Shown here: piece after piece, positions 1-6,163 of the stretch
Layout: each line of letters begins with the position of its first letter
How positions within the stretch are numbered: position 1 is the stretch's first letter
NCBI GenBank assembly: GCA_964350245.1
Contig: CAYGJC010000031.1
Location: forward strand, 1-7,039
Source: JAJACP01 sp964350245
Lineage (GTDB): Bacteria > Chlamydiota > Chlamydiia > Chlamydiales > JAAKFR01
Length of the DNA stretch: 7,039 bases
Direction of reading: 5' to 3'
Made by a program: the position numbers and the translations under genes
Notes under the pieces: generated by a model
What the model saw: the letters and a program-made list of their open reading frames with translations, nothing else
Databases searched by the model: none
Told to the model about the DNA's origin: nothing

Positions 1-263
1 TGCTTGTTCCCCCAATCTTCATACAGCTTTTCGACATTTACAGCCGGAAAACAGATTTCAAACGCGCCGGCAGGAGCATCAACTCTTGGCTCAGCCGTGT
101 ATTTCGACCAAAGACCGAGCATGACACCGTTTTTCAACGCAAACATCACAAAGGTCGGCGACTCCTCAATGGGCTTTAAGTTAAAAATCTTTTGGTAAAA
201 CACACTACTTAACTGCGGGTTAGAGACAAATCACAACGTAAACCCTAGCGTAGGGCTAAACAT
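1..263 (-). pseudogene. VOC (glyoxalase/bleomycin-resistance fold) protein, 5' part, interrupted by an in-frame TGA
   Basis: Read on the minus strand from the ATG at 263-261, the frame gives MFSPTLGFTL, then TGA at 233-231, then continues open to the window edge. The continuation includes VFYQKIFNLKPIEESPTF, VMFALKNGVMLGLWSK and AFEICFPAVNVEKLYEDW. This is the pattern of a single-domain VOC protein of the phenazine/bleomycin-resistance-like kind: first strand, FYxxxLG-like helix, FALxNGxMLGLWS strand, then the second half with its V-x-x-LYxDW helix. The TGA sits where relatives have a hydrophobic residue, typically Leu or Ile, so a single TTA to TGA change explains it. The ribosome binding site AGGAGG (269-274) is well spaced, so the start is genuine. 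No good restart codon with a ribosome binding site follows, so the protein is probably not made. The 3' end lies outside the window. Such proteins bind or modify small toxic molecules, but the substrate cannot be told here. The gene is divergent from the MerR regulator. A sequencing error is the main alternative. Confidence 0.8.
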
Positions 264-296
264 ATCTTCCTCCTATTTTTTAACACATGACACATA

Positions 297-314
297 TAGT
301 ACGTATACGTACTA
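297..314. promoter_or_regulatory. Perfect 18-bp palindrome, probable operator
   Basis: TAGTACGTATACGTACTA is identical to its reverse complement over all 18 bases. It lies in the intergenic space between the VOC gene (minus strand, start 263) and the MerR gene (plus strand, start 421), 34 bases upstream of the VOC start. On the minus strand its end overlaps a possible -10 (TACTAT, 301-296), and a weak -35 (TCTACA, 327-322) lies 20 bp further upstream. This is where a dimeric repressor, or a second activator of the MerR type, would act on the VOC gene. GTAC-containing dyads are used by HxlR/DUF24 regulators among others, but the cognate protein cannot be named from this window. Confidence 0.55.
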
Positions 315-345
315 ATTTTTTTGTAGAGGCTATAGAAAAAGTGTA

Positions 346-376
346 TTGACCCTAACGTAACGTTATTATCTATTAT
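346..376 (+). promoter_or_regulatory. MerR-type promoter and operator of the regulator gene
   Basis: A -35 TTGACC (346-351) and a -10 TATTAT (371-376) are separated by 19 bp, the long spacer typical of promoters activated by MerR-family proteins. The spacer contains the dyad TAACGT-A-ACGTTA (353-365), with perfect 6-base arms around one central base, next to the CC of the -35. This resembles the operators of TipA- and Mta-like regulators. The layout predicts that the regulator encoded at 421-1188 binds here and remodels its own promoter when its ligand is present. Transcription would start near 383, leaving a short untranslated leader. Confidence 0.7.
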
Positions 377-420
377 TGAGGTATCCTTTAAAATCAAAGG
401 GATATTGAAGGAGATTGTCA

Positions 421-1188
421 ATGGTCTATACAGTCACGAAATTAGCAAAAATGTCTGGAATCAGTGTTCGGACCCTGCATTGGTACGATGAGATTGGTCT
501 CCTAAAACCAGCCTACTACGGTGCCAACGGATACCGGTTCTATGCGGAAGAACAACTTTTAATTCTGCAGCAAATCTTATTTTTTAAAGAGTTGGGATTT
601 GAGTTGAAGCAAATACGAAGAGTTCTAGGAAGGAGCGATTTCGACAAAATGGTTGCTCTAAGCTCACACCGTCAGGTGCTTAAAAAAAATTTAGTGCAAA
701 CCAGAAAACTAATTAAGACGATTGACAAAACAATCGAATATTTAAAAGGGACGAAGAAAATGAAAGAACAAGAAATGTTTTCCGGCTTTAGTAAAGAGCA
801 ACAAGCTGAGTATGAAAGGCAAATCGTAGAGCGCTTTGGTGAGCAAGGAAAAGCTCACATTGAAGAGAGCAAACAAAATGTACAAAAATGGTCCAAAGCA
901 GATAAAGACAACCTCAATAAAGAATGGGAGCAAATTTGCCAGGACCTGACTATTTTGCTGAAGCAAAACGTAAAGCCCGAAGCAAATGAAGTCCAAAACG
1001 TCATCCGCAGACATTACCGATGGCTTAAAAACTTCTGGACTCCCAACAAAGAGTCCTATGCAGGCCATGGACAATTTATCGTAGATAGCGATCTTCGCAA
1101 AGCCTATGAGGTTTACCATCCTCTGTTGCCTGATTATATAGCAGCTGCCATCCAGGTATTTGCCAGCAAAGGGTTGGAGATATGCTAA
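421..1188 (+). CDS. MerR-family transcriptional regulator with TipAS-type effector domain
   Basis: A 255-residue regulator. Residues 1-70 form the winged helix-turn-helix of MerR proteins (YTVTKLAKMSGISVRTLHWY, then GLLKPAYYGANGYRFY and LQQILFFKELGF). Residues about 78-112 are the long dimerisation helix, and about 118-250 resemble the TipAS antibiotic-recognition domain, with the characteristic RRHYRWLKNFWTP near 197-208 followed by YAGHGQFIVD. Overall it looks like Bacillus Mta or Streptomyces TipAL, activators of multidrug-resistance genes that bind bulky hydrophobic or thiopeptide compounds. The ATG at 421 is chosen because AAGGAG (408-413) ends 7 bases before it. A TTG at 415 would sit only one base from that site. 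Only two cysteines are present (near 173 and at the C-terminus), so covalent drug capture as in TipAL is not assured. It is divergent from the broken VOC gene. No efflux gene is visible in the window, so its target beyond itself is unknown. Confidence 0.9.
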   Translation: MVYTVTKLAKMSGISVRTLHWYDEIGLLKPAYYGANGYRFYAEEQLLILQQILFFKELGFELKQIRRVLGRSDFDKMVALSSHRQVLKKNLVQTRKLIKTIDKTIEYLKGTKKMKEQEMFSGFSKEQQAEYERQIVERFGEQGKAHIEESKQNVQKWSKADKDNLNKEWEQICQDLTILLKQNVKPEANEVQNVIRRHYRWLKNFWTPNKESYAGHGQFIVDSDLRKAYEVYHPLLPDYIAAAIQVFASKGLEIC

Positions 1189-1267
1189 GTCGCAATCTCA
1201 CTCCTTAATGGCTGAATTCATCAATAGCTCTGAATGGTATCAGTCAGCACATGCCGAATTTTTCTTA

Positions 1268-1295
1268 AACTGTTGTAAATAAATTGACAACAGCT
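1268..1295 (-). terminator. Weak hairpin, possible terminator of the serine-hydrolase remnant
   Basis: CTGTTGT (1270-1276) and ACAACAG (1287-1293) form a 7-bp inverted repeat around an AT-rich 10-base loop. On the minus strand one G-U and one A-U pair extend it to 9 bp, and a short TTT follows. It lies between the end of the MerR gene and the convergent serine-hydrolase remnant. The large loop and short T run make termination uncertain. The rest of 1189-1378 shows no gene. Confidence 0.3.
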
Positions 1296-1378
1296 ACAAA
1301 AAATAAGAGGGTGAGCGTGGTGCTCAAACGAATCTGTAGCTCAGCTTTGTTTGTGGTAGGATCCAACCAAACGGTTCC

Positions 1379-1915
1379 TTATGCTAACCCATGAAAAAAT
1401 AGGCTCGGATAACCCTCGCAATAACGCAGCTCCAATTCTCCATACGCTGAGTTTGTATAGCGGCCTTCTAAATTTTGAACATATGTCGCTGCCTCCCCTG
1501 TTATCTCGTAAAGGGGAAGTACAGCGATTTTGGCTGCATACTGCAGCTTTTGCTCCGCCATCCATTCTTTTTCCTCAGTCACAAGTAGCTGATAAAAAAT
1601 CATGTGAGTTAATACTGCTAGCAGATGAAAGTGAGCAGAATTTGTATTGTATAGAAGCGCGATTCCTACATTTTGATCGGGTAAAAATGCTGTCAATGAG
1701 ACAAATCCCTCTGTCATTCCTCCATGGTACACTACCGTGCGACCTGCATAATCTCCCTCTTTCCAATCTAGCCCCAAAGGGCATGCTCTTTGCTTTTTTG
1801 AATAACTCCTACTTGACATTATCCTGTGCAATGCTCGCTTTTTCAGTTGGGCTATAGGGACTGTAGTCTACAGTCGACTCAACTCGAGTGATTTCCTCAT
1901 ACTCTCTATACGATT
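1379..1915 (-). pseudogene. Serine hydrolase (beta-lactamase / penicillin-binding family) C-terminal remnant
   Basis: The minus-strand frame ending at TAA 1381-1379 encodes LDWKEGDYAGRTVVYHGG, then MTEGFVSLTAFLPDQNVGIA, matching the HGG/GF and LP-x-x-x-x-GIA(L) signature of the C-terminal part of class-C-like serine hydrolases. A GRYTNSAYGELEL segment follows, like the DUF3471-type tail. Upstream, the reading lies in another frame (VDYSPYSPTEKASIAQDNVK, TAG at 1811-1809, then ELFKKAKSMPFG). Removing one G from a GGGG run (CCCC at 1772-1775 on the plus strand) joins MPFG directly to LDWKEGDYAG and restores a normal family sequence. So there is one single-base insertion and one nonsense codon. 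The catalytic S-x-x-K and Y-x-N motifs are absent because the N-terminal half is missing. The open frame runs back into the end of the FAD oxidoreductase gene, so the 5' border given is approximate. The product is presumably inactive. Confidence 0.75.
1859..1889. repeat. Cluster of three adjoining palindromes
   Basis: GACTGTAG-T-CTACAGTC (1859-1875; perfect 8-base arms around one base) overlaps AGTCGACT (1872-1879), which is followed after two bases by ACTCGAGT (1882-1889). Both short elements are perfect 8-base palindromes. The cluster begins 27 bases beyond the stop of the FAD oxidoreductase and falls within the 5' part of the serine-hydrolase remnant. There is no T run, so it is not a standard terminator on either strand. 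It may be an mRNA end structure, a protein-binding site, or debris at a rearrangement junction. Confidence 0.4.
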
Positions 1916-3052
1916 TTAAAGCGACGCCAGGCAGGCGATTGCTGCCTCTCTTCCTGACTGAATGGCTCCGTTAATTGAGGCCTCTCCAACAGCTTCTCCA
2001 GCTAAAAATAGACCATTTTGCTCGACTGCGTTTGTGGGTAGCTGACTCTGGTCAGGAAGCGCATGTGCAATGGAGATCTTTTTTAAACAGGTCAGACTAC
2101 CAGTAGGGATCCCAAATAAATCACATACTTCTTCTTTCACATCCTCACTGCTAAGCGTGCTGACAGATAAAAGATCGTAACCTTTGGGAGCATAACTGGA
2201 AGCAATGTGATTGGGAAAGCAAATTGTTGTCAAAGCACTTTTCGCCTTGAGATAGAGGATGGGCTCTGTCCTGACTTGACCCTTTTTCAGTTGATAATAA
2301 AAAGTTGTACTCGAGCAACTCCGGCCTTGCTGGATAGGGATTAACTGACTTAAAGAGGGCCCATCGAGAGCCAAGATCACACGGTCGCCCTCAACACGCT
2401 TGCCATTTGATAAAGTAATGCTCGTGCTTGTAGCTCGTGCAACAACAGAATTTAAGCTTAGAGGACAACGCAACTGTCTACAGATCACATTAGGCAATTG
2501 CTGCATGCCCCCCTCTGGGAGCAACGCCTTACCAAAAGCAAAAAAGCGTAAATAGCGCTTAAAGAGTGAAGCATCTGCGGAGAGCTGCTCGTCAAGAAAA
2601 ACGCCCCGAAAAAAAGGATATAAAAAACCTTCGACCAAAATTGGATCAATATGACAGCGCTCAATAAAAGCAGCTGTGCTCTCAGAACGTGTAGGAGTCA
2701 GTAAAAGAGGCAGTAGTTTGATAAAAGAGTGTTTCTTCAAGCAGGCCAGGGGGTGTCTCAGTGGATTGAGAAAGTGTCTCCATTGATCATGGTAAAAAGA
2801 ACAGACACCCGACTGAAAACTCTTTAAATTTAAACTACTTAAATAAGGCTTGATCTCTGGATACGCACTCTGTATCACCTGAAAGCCGTGATCAAGCAAA
2901 AAACCCTTGTGTTGATCTGTTTTAACGCGTCCCCCCACCCGATCCGATCCTTCGAAAAGAGAAACGCTTGCTCCCTTTTTTTCGCTTTCCAAAGCGGCAG
3001 CCAACCCTGCAAGACCACCTCCAACAATGATGATGTGGGGGCGCGGTGCCAT
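1916..3052 (-). CDS. FAD-dependent oxidoreductase, amine oxidase / phytoene-desaturase-like family
   Basis: 378 residues from the ATG at 3052. The N-terminus carries the dinucleotide-binding strand and loop IIIVGGGLAGLAAALE (GGGLAG at 11-16), the ribose-binding acidic residue in SLFEGSDRVGGRVKT (E34), and the RVGGR motif of the flavin amine-oxidase superfamily. The middle has PEGGMQQLP, the usual GGM-x-x-(I/L)P substrate-region motif. The C-terminus has GLFLAGEAVGEASINGAIQSG (from about residue 347), the second FAD contact. The enzyme should oxidise C-C or C-N bonds using FAD, but the substrate is unknown. It is shorter than protoporphyrinogen oxidase (about 450), matching the compact bacterial 'NAD(P)/FAD-dependent oxidoreductase' group. 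An alternative GTG start at 3064 overlaps the upstream gene's stop as GTGA. The ATG has AGAGG close upstream, with a tight 3-base gap. Either start implies translational coupling to the membrane protein upstream. Confidence 0.88.
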   Translation of the reverse strand: MAPRPHIIIVGGGLAGLAAALESEKKGASVSLFEGSDRVGGRVKTDQHKGFLLDHGFQVIQSAYPEIKPYLSSLNLKSFQSGVCSFYHDQWRHFLNPLRHPLACLKKHSFIKLLPLLLTPTRSESTAAFIERCHIDPILVEGFLYPFFRGVFLDEQLSADASLFKRYLRFFAFGKALLPEGGMQQLPNVICRQLRCPLSLNSVVARATSTSITLSNGKRVEGDRVILALDGPSLSQLIPIQQGRSCSSTTFYYQLKKGQVRTEPILYLKAKSALTTICFPNHIASSYAPKGYDLLSVSTLSSEDVKEEVCDLFGIPTGSLTCLKKISIAHALPDQSQLPTNAVEQNGLFLAGEAVGEASINGAIQSGREAAIACLASL

Positions 3053-3060
3053 GAACCTCT

Positions 3061-3753
3061 TCACTTCGGTTGGATCGTGTTTGCTTGCTGCTGCAAGAAT
3101 TTAGATTGCCAAATGCTCCAAAGCGGAGCCATTATCAGAGCCCCGACTGCAACTAGGTAGATCAACCAAATCAAAATCATCAGATGGGCAATCACTGTGA
3201 TGATATTCCCAAGCCCCCATGCAATCGCTAGGAAAACAAGAAATTTGGGAAAAAGACGGCTATAGCAAAGTCCAACTACAATGAACCACAAGCCGGGTAG
3301 GCCCAGTGAGAGAGCGTAAATGGCAGGGTTTGCGACTCCGAATGCAATGATCACATGCTGAATTTCAGCAGACGAGTCAGCATAACTAGAGGCTAAGTGC
3401 GGGATCTGGGTAGCATCGACGACACTTTGAAACATACCGATACCCAAACCGATGAGGGCGAGTACAGAAAAGAGGGGGATGTATCCCTCGTGCTTGAGAG
3501 GGCGCATTGAATATAGAGCGAGGACAACTCCAACCATGGCAGCATTGGCGAGAACCATGAGGCTTTTGAGAAAAATAAAGTAGTAGTGATAAGACCTAAA
3601 ATCTTTAAAATATTGAGCAGAGGCAATATAGCTAGCTATCGATGAAGGCGATAAGAAGGCACATAGGACAATAAGAATATAACAAACTCCCACGATCCAA
3701 GCGCATAAGGCTCCCACACGTAGCTGACTGGCTTTTCCAACTGAGGTTTCCAT
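3061..3753 (-). CDS. Six-helix membrane protein, DUF4386-like
   Basis: 230 residues from the ATG at 3753; an in-frame TTG at 3771 would add six residues but has no ribosome binding site. Hydrophobic segments fit six transmembrane helices: CAWIVGVCYILIVLCAFL, FLKSLMVLANAAMVGVVLAL, PLFSVLALIGLGIGMF, SLGLPGLWFIVVGL, FLVFLAIAWGLGNIITVIA and LIWLIYLVAVGALIMAPL. The layout, with a polar loop after helix 1, a long loop after helix 3 (about IPHLASSYADSSAEIQH) and the GLPGLWF and PLW elements, is that of DUF4386 proteins, a family of unknown function in the inner membrane. Its stop overlaps or directly abuts the start of the FAD oxidoreductase, so the two are probably co-transcribed and may act together. 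No charged transport motif or catalytic site is apparent. The family call rests on pattern memory, while the membrane topology is clear. Confidence 0.8.
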   Translation of the reverse strand: METSVGKASQLRVGALCAWIVGVCYILIVLCAFLSPSSIASYIASAQYFKDFRSYHYYFIFLKSLMVLANAAMVGVVLALYSMRPLKHEGYIPLFSVLALIGLGIGMFQSVVDATQIPHLASSYADSSAEIQHVIIAFGVANPAIYALSLGLPGLWFIVVGLCYSRLFPKFLVFLAIAWGLGNIITVIAHLMILIWLIYLVAVGALIMAPLWSIWQSKFLQQQANTIQPK

Positions 3754-3852
3754 TTCTCTTACGTACCGCAAAAATAGAATAAATGTCTATGCATTAAGTC
3801 ACTTTCCTAGACGCCGCCGCTTCGACACCGCACGCGCACCTCATCAAAACCC

Positions 3853-3873
3853 ATGGCTTTAACAGCCATTTTT
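3853..3873 (+). terminator. Weak terminator-like hairpin in the divergent intergenic region
   Basis: ATGGCT (3853-3858) and AGCCAT (3864-3869) form a 6-bp stem with a 5-base loop, followed by a short T run. It lies between two divergent genes, so there is no obvious plus-strand transcript for it to end. It could instead be a leader structure or a chance match. The flanking block 3808-3845 is visibly richer in CG than its surroundings and has no recognisable gene. Confidence 0.2.
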
Positions 3874-3911
3874 CGGCCAAAATATCCTCTCTTTTGTTTT
3901 TCCATCCACCT

Positions 3912-3920
3912 TGCTACACT
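3912..3920 (+). promoter_or_regulatory. Possible extended -10 promoter of the alpha/beta hydrolase
   Basis: TGCTACACT is a TGn-extended -10 element (TACACT at 3915-3920). No convincing -35 lies at the normal distance. Transcription would start near 3927, giving a leader of about 20 bases that still includes the ribosome binding site GGGAG (3935-3939). Confidence 0.35.
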
Positions 3921-3947
3921 GCTGGGGACCAGTCGGGAGCCCAAACA

Positions 3948-4802
3948 ATGAGCGCTATAGGACACATTCATACACAAGGTTTTGATCTTAGATATCAAAT
4001 AGAGGGATCCGGGCCGAATGTCTTAGTCATTGGGAGCTCCATCTATTACCCGCGCCTTTTTTCACCCTATCTTCGCCAGCACCTACGCCTCGTGTTTGCA
4101 GATATGCGCGCTTTTGCCCCTCCTCCCGAATCAGAACCGGCTTTGACCTTCGATCTGAATTTAATCTTAGACGACATAGAGTGTGTGCGTCAAAAGCTCA
4201 ATCTGGGTCGGATTATTGTCATGGGTCACTCCGGAAATGCCTTTCTCGCCCTTGAGTACGCAAAAAAATATTCAGAACATGTTTCTCATGTGATCATGGT
4301 GGGAACAGGGCCCGATTTTAGCGATCGTAGCAAGGAGGCAGCCGATCGCTATTGGGAAAAGACCTCTTCGATTGAACGCAAAGCGGCTTTTAATAAAAGC
4401 CTTGAGCTTCATCCTGATGCGCACTACGAAACGCTTCCTTTAAATCAGCGGTTTGTTTGGAACTATGTGCGCCATGGGCCCCGCATTTGGTACGATTATC
4501 ACTTCGATTCAACCTCCCTTTGGAAAGACGTACATGTGAATATGCCCATTTTCGACTACGTATGGGGCACTCTTTTTAAAGATCTGGATATTACCAAAGC
4601 CTTAAGAAGTTTCAACAAACCGGTATTTTTAGCTTTGGGACGGCATGACTTTATTGTGGCTCCTCCAGAATCATGGAACCCCATACGTTCACAGTTTAAA
4701 AACCTGACAATCTCTATCTTTGAGCAAAGTGGACACTCTCCTTTTTACGAGGAAAAAGAGCTTTTTGACACCAAACTCTTAACTTGGCTGGCTTCTCACT
4801 AA
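3948..4802 (+). CDS. Alpha/beta hydrolase, proline-iminopeptidase-like subgroup
   Basis: 284 residues from the ATG at 3948, preceded by GGGAG (3935-3939) at 8 bases. An in-frame ATG at 3894 lacks a binding site and would add 18 residues unlike the family. The fold elements are in order: FDLRYQIEGSGPNVLVIG (strand and oxyanion region), FADMRAF, then the nucleophile elbow V-M-G-H-S-G-N with Ser95. An acid is present in LALGRHDFIVAP (Asp234) and the catalytic His in QSGHSPFYEE (His263). The complete Ser-Asp-His triad suggests an active hydrolase. Residues about 120-210, rich in Trp, Tyr and Arg, form the cap that sets specificity; this pattern and the GHSPFYE end resemble prolyl aminopeptidase-type and related hydrolases. 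No signal peptide is seen, so it is cytosolic. The substrate is unknown. It is transcribed alone, divergent from the membrane-protein/oxidoreductase pair. Confidence 0.88.
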   Translation: MSAIGHIHTQGFDLRYQIEGSGPNVLVIGSSIYYPRLFSPYLRQHLRLVFADMRAFAPPPESEPALTFDLNLILDDIECVRQKLNLGRIIVMGHSGNAFLALEYAKKYSEHVSHVIMVGTGPDFSDRSKEAADRYWEKTSSIERKAAFNKSLELHPDAHYETLPLNQRFVWNYVRHGPRIWYDYHFDSTSLWKDVHVNMPIFDYVWGTLFKDLDITKALRSFNKPVFLALGRHDFIVAPPESWNPIRSQFKNLTISIFEQSGHSPFYEEKELFDTKLLTWLASH

Positions 4803-4826
4803 AAGATAACGTAAAAGGAATAGATA

Positions 4827-4919
4827 ATGGGTGGTTCCATTGTATGCTCCTTGTTTGAATCGTTTCAGTATACCCTGTCCAGTCCAATTGGGGAACTACA
4901 TCAGCAGATCAATAAGTAG
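4827..4919 (+). CDS. Possible small ORF, 30 codons
   Basis: An ATG at 4827, 24 bases after the hydrolase stop, is preceded by AAAAGGAA with GG eight bases upstream. It opens a 30-codon frame beginning MGGSIVCSLFESFQY and ending at TAG 4919. The product has no transmembrane helix or recognised motif. The position and ribosome binding site would suit a co-transcribed small gene, but the length is within chance expectation and it may equally be a decayed tail. The rest of the convergent gap to 4992 holds only AT-rich sequence with T runs (for example 4973-4980) and no clear hairpin. Confidence 0.2.
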   Translation: MGGSIVCSLFESFQYTLSSPIGELHQQINK

Positions 4920-4992
4920 GTGAGGTCGGTCAGATTTTTGAAGGATTTTTAGACTCTCACACTCAATTTTACTTTTTTTTACCGACATTAAA

Positions 4993-6159
4993 CTATCTTT
5001 CAGATGAGTGCTTAAGGGTAGCTGTATGACTCGCCTGAGCCTTCCATCTTGTGTAAATGCGATCGTCTATTTCTTGAGGAAAAGGATGCACTTCATTTGA
5101 CCAAGACCTCTCGACAAGTAATAAGGCCGCCAGATTATGGGCGTAAAAAATTGGATCAAGAAAGATCCAGCGCGTTGGATGATCTAAGGCAAAGTTGAAG
5201 CTTTCTTTTTGGTTTTGCACCGAATCTTTAGGGAATAAATGGCCATACTCATCATTACCCCCCATATTGATCAGAACTGTGTCTGCAAACAAATCAAGTG
5301 AAGAGAAGTAGCGAGATAGCATGCCCTCCTCGCCAGTAGCCGTAATAATAAAGTCTGCTTCCGCAATCACTTCACTATGCTCAAGGATATCGGAAAGCAA
5401 ACGAGCCTTAAAGCCTCCTGCTCTGGCTCGCTCTACAGCGTCAAGACTGACATCTACTACGATTAACTCAGACGCAATTTCCTTAAGTTTTAAAGCGATC
5501 CCACTTCCAACATTCCCATATCCGAATAGAACATAATTTTTTCCACGATACTGACCATCAAAGAAATGCTGTAGGGCTCTATAAAATCCATCTGCTGTTC
5601 CATAAAACGTTTCAATTTTCTTCAGTTGACTACGATTAACTGACAAGACGGGAGCTGAGAGAACGCTTTTCTCATAAACAATCTCTCCTGAGCGAGTTAG
5701 CTCAACATAACCTAACCGAGGTGGAGGCCTATTCACAAGTTCAGCCCCACAGTCCATGTAAATATCAAAAACTTCACCTGGGAATATTTCTTGTGAGGGC
5801 CGGAATTCAATGCTTAATTCTTTGAGTAAATCAATCCCACTTTGCTCTGACTTTGGATTCGCAAACTGCGATCTAGAGACAACCACTTGAGCTCCACCCA
5901 AGTGGAGAACAGATGCTTTGATCGCAGAAATCAAATCCAGGGGAATACAATGATAAATTTTCAAGCCTAAGTAGGGCTTTTCTCTCTGAGCCCACTGCAT
6001 TTGCTCCAAAAGAAACGGAATTTCTGGATGGTCTATCTTTTTCAAGATTTCTATCAGTTGAAATTCCTCAATGGACTCACTTGCACTCAGCTGTGCACAA
6101 TCCTTGCTTCCCAAAAAAATGAGATAGGCAAACAAAATAAGCAAACACTTAGCGCTCAT
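4993..6159 (-). CDS. Adenosylhomocysteinase-like NAD-binding protein with predicted signal peptide
   Basis: 388 residues; the ATG at 6159 has AGGAG at six bases. The first 22 residues look like an export signal (Lys4, hydrophobic CLLILFAYLIFLG, polar SKDCAQ). The rest follows S-adenosylhomocysteine hydrolase end to end: EKPYLGLKIYHC near 60-71 aligns with its PLKGxRIxxC start, YMDCGAEL (134-141) with its LDDGGDL, VNRSQLKKIETFYG (174-187) with VNDSVTKSKFDNLYG, the NAD loop GYGNVGSG (213-220) with GYGDVGKG, then ITATGEEGML and INMGGNDEYGHL. Key positions differ: the catalytic Asp of the KxKFD segment appears as Glu, the His of NIGHFD is Gly (NMGGND), and the C-terminal KPDHYRY tail is missing, so it is shorter than the 430-470 residue enzymes. 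NAD binding seems intact, but ordinary hydrolase activity is doubtful. It lies 67 bases downstream of the LuxR-type gene on the same strand, behind a terminator and a structured leader. The exported location is inferred. Confidence 0.82.
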   Translation of the reverse strand: MSAKCLLILFAYLIFLGSKDCAQLSASESIEEFQLIEILKKIDHPEIPFLLEQMQWAQREKPYLGLKIYHCIPLDLISAIKASVLHLGGAQVVVSRSQFANPKSEQSGIDLLKELSIEFRPSQEIFPGEVFDIYMDCGAELVNRPPPRLGYVELTRSGEIVYEKSVLSAPVLSVNRSQLKKIETFYGTADGFYRALQHFFDGQYRGKNYVLFGYGNVGSGIALKLKEIASELIVVDVSLDAVERARAGGFKARLLSDILEHSEVIAEADFIITATGEEGMLSRYFSSLDLFADTVLINMGGNDEYGHLFPKDSVQNQKESFNFALDHPTRWIFLDPIFYAHNLAALLLVERSWSNEVHPFPQEIDDRIYTRWKAQASHTATLKHSSER

Positions 6160-6163
6160 GTTA

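Noticed and set aside
4..198. Plus-strand open frame of 64 codons at the left edge
   Set aside because: It is antisense to the VOC gene, whose minus-strand translation gives clear family motifs; the plus-strand reading has none.
231..233. Recoding of TGA as an amino acid (alternative code or selenocysteine)
   Set aside because: The family expects Leu or Ile at this site, no selenocysteine-type hairpin context is evident, and all other genes in the window read normally with the standard code.
243..255. CCCTA-GCG-TAGGG inverted repeat near the VOC start
   Set aside because: It has short arms inside the first codons of the VOC gene and is weaker than the nearby 18-bp palindrome; probably chance.
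742..1119. Minus-strand open frame of 125 codons inside the MerR gene
   Set aside because: The opposite strand encodes an intact TipAS-type domain. The hydrophobic, Phe-rich reading is the usual shadow of a Lys/Glu-rich gene.
1334..1380. tRNA-like string GTAGCTCAGC followed by GGTAGGATCC and GGTTCC
   Set aside because: No acceptor stem or anticodon arm can be formed around it and the spacing is wrong, so the match to D-arm sequence is coincidental.
1381..1857. Plus-strand open frame of 158 codons
   Set aside because: It is antisense to the serine-hydrolase remnant, lacks a ribosome binding site and has no recognisable motif; it stays open largely because of the opposing coding bias.
3807..3998. 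Minus-strand open frame of 63 codons in the divergent intergenic region
   Set aside because: It overlaps the start of the alpha/beta hydrolase antisense, has no convincing ribosome binding site and matches nothing familiar.
4840..4860. Minus-strand AAGGAG followed at six bases by an ATG, giving a 13-codon frame
   Set aside because: The frame ends almost immediately, in the antisense of the hydrolase stop, and has no support beyond the ribosome-binding-site match.
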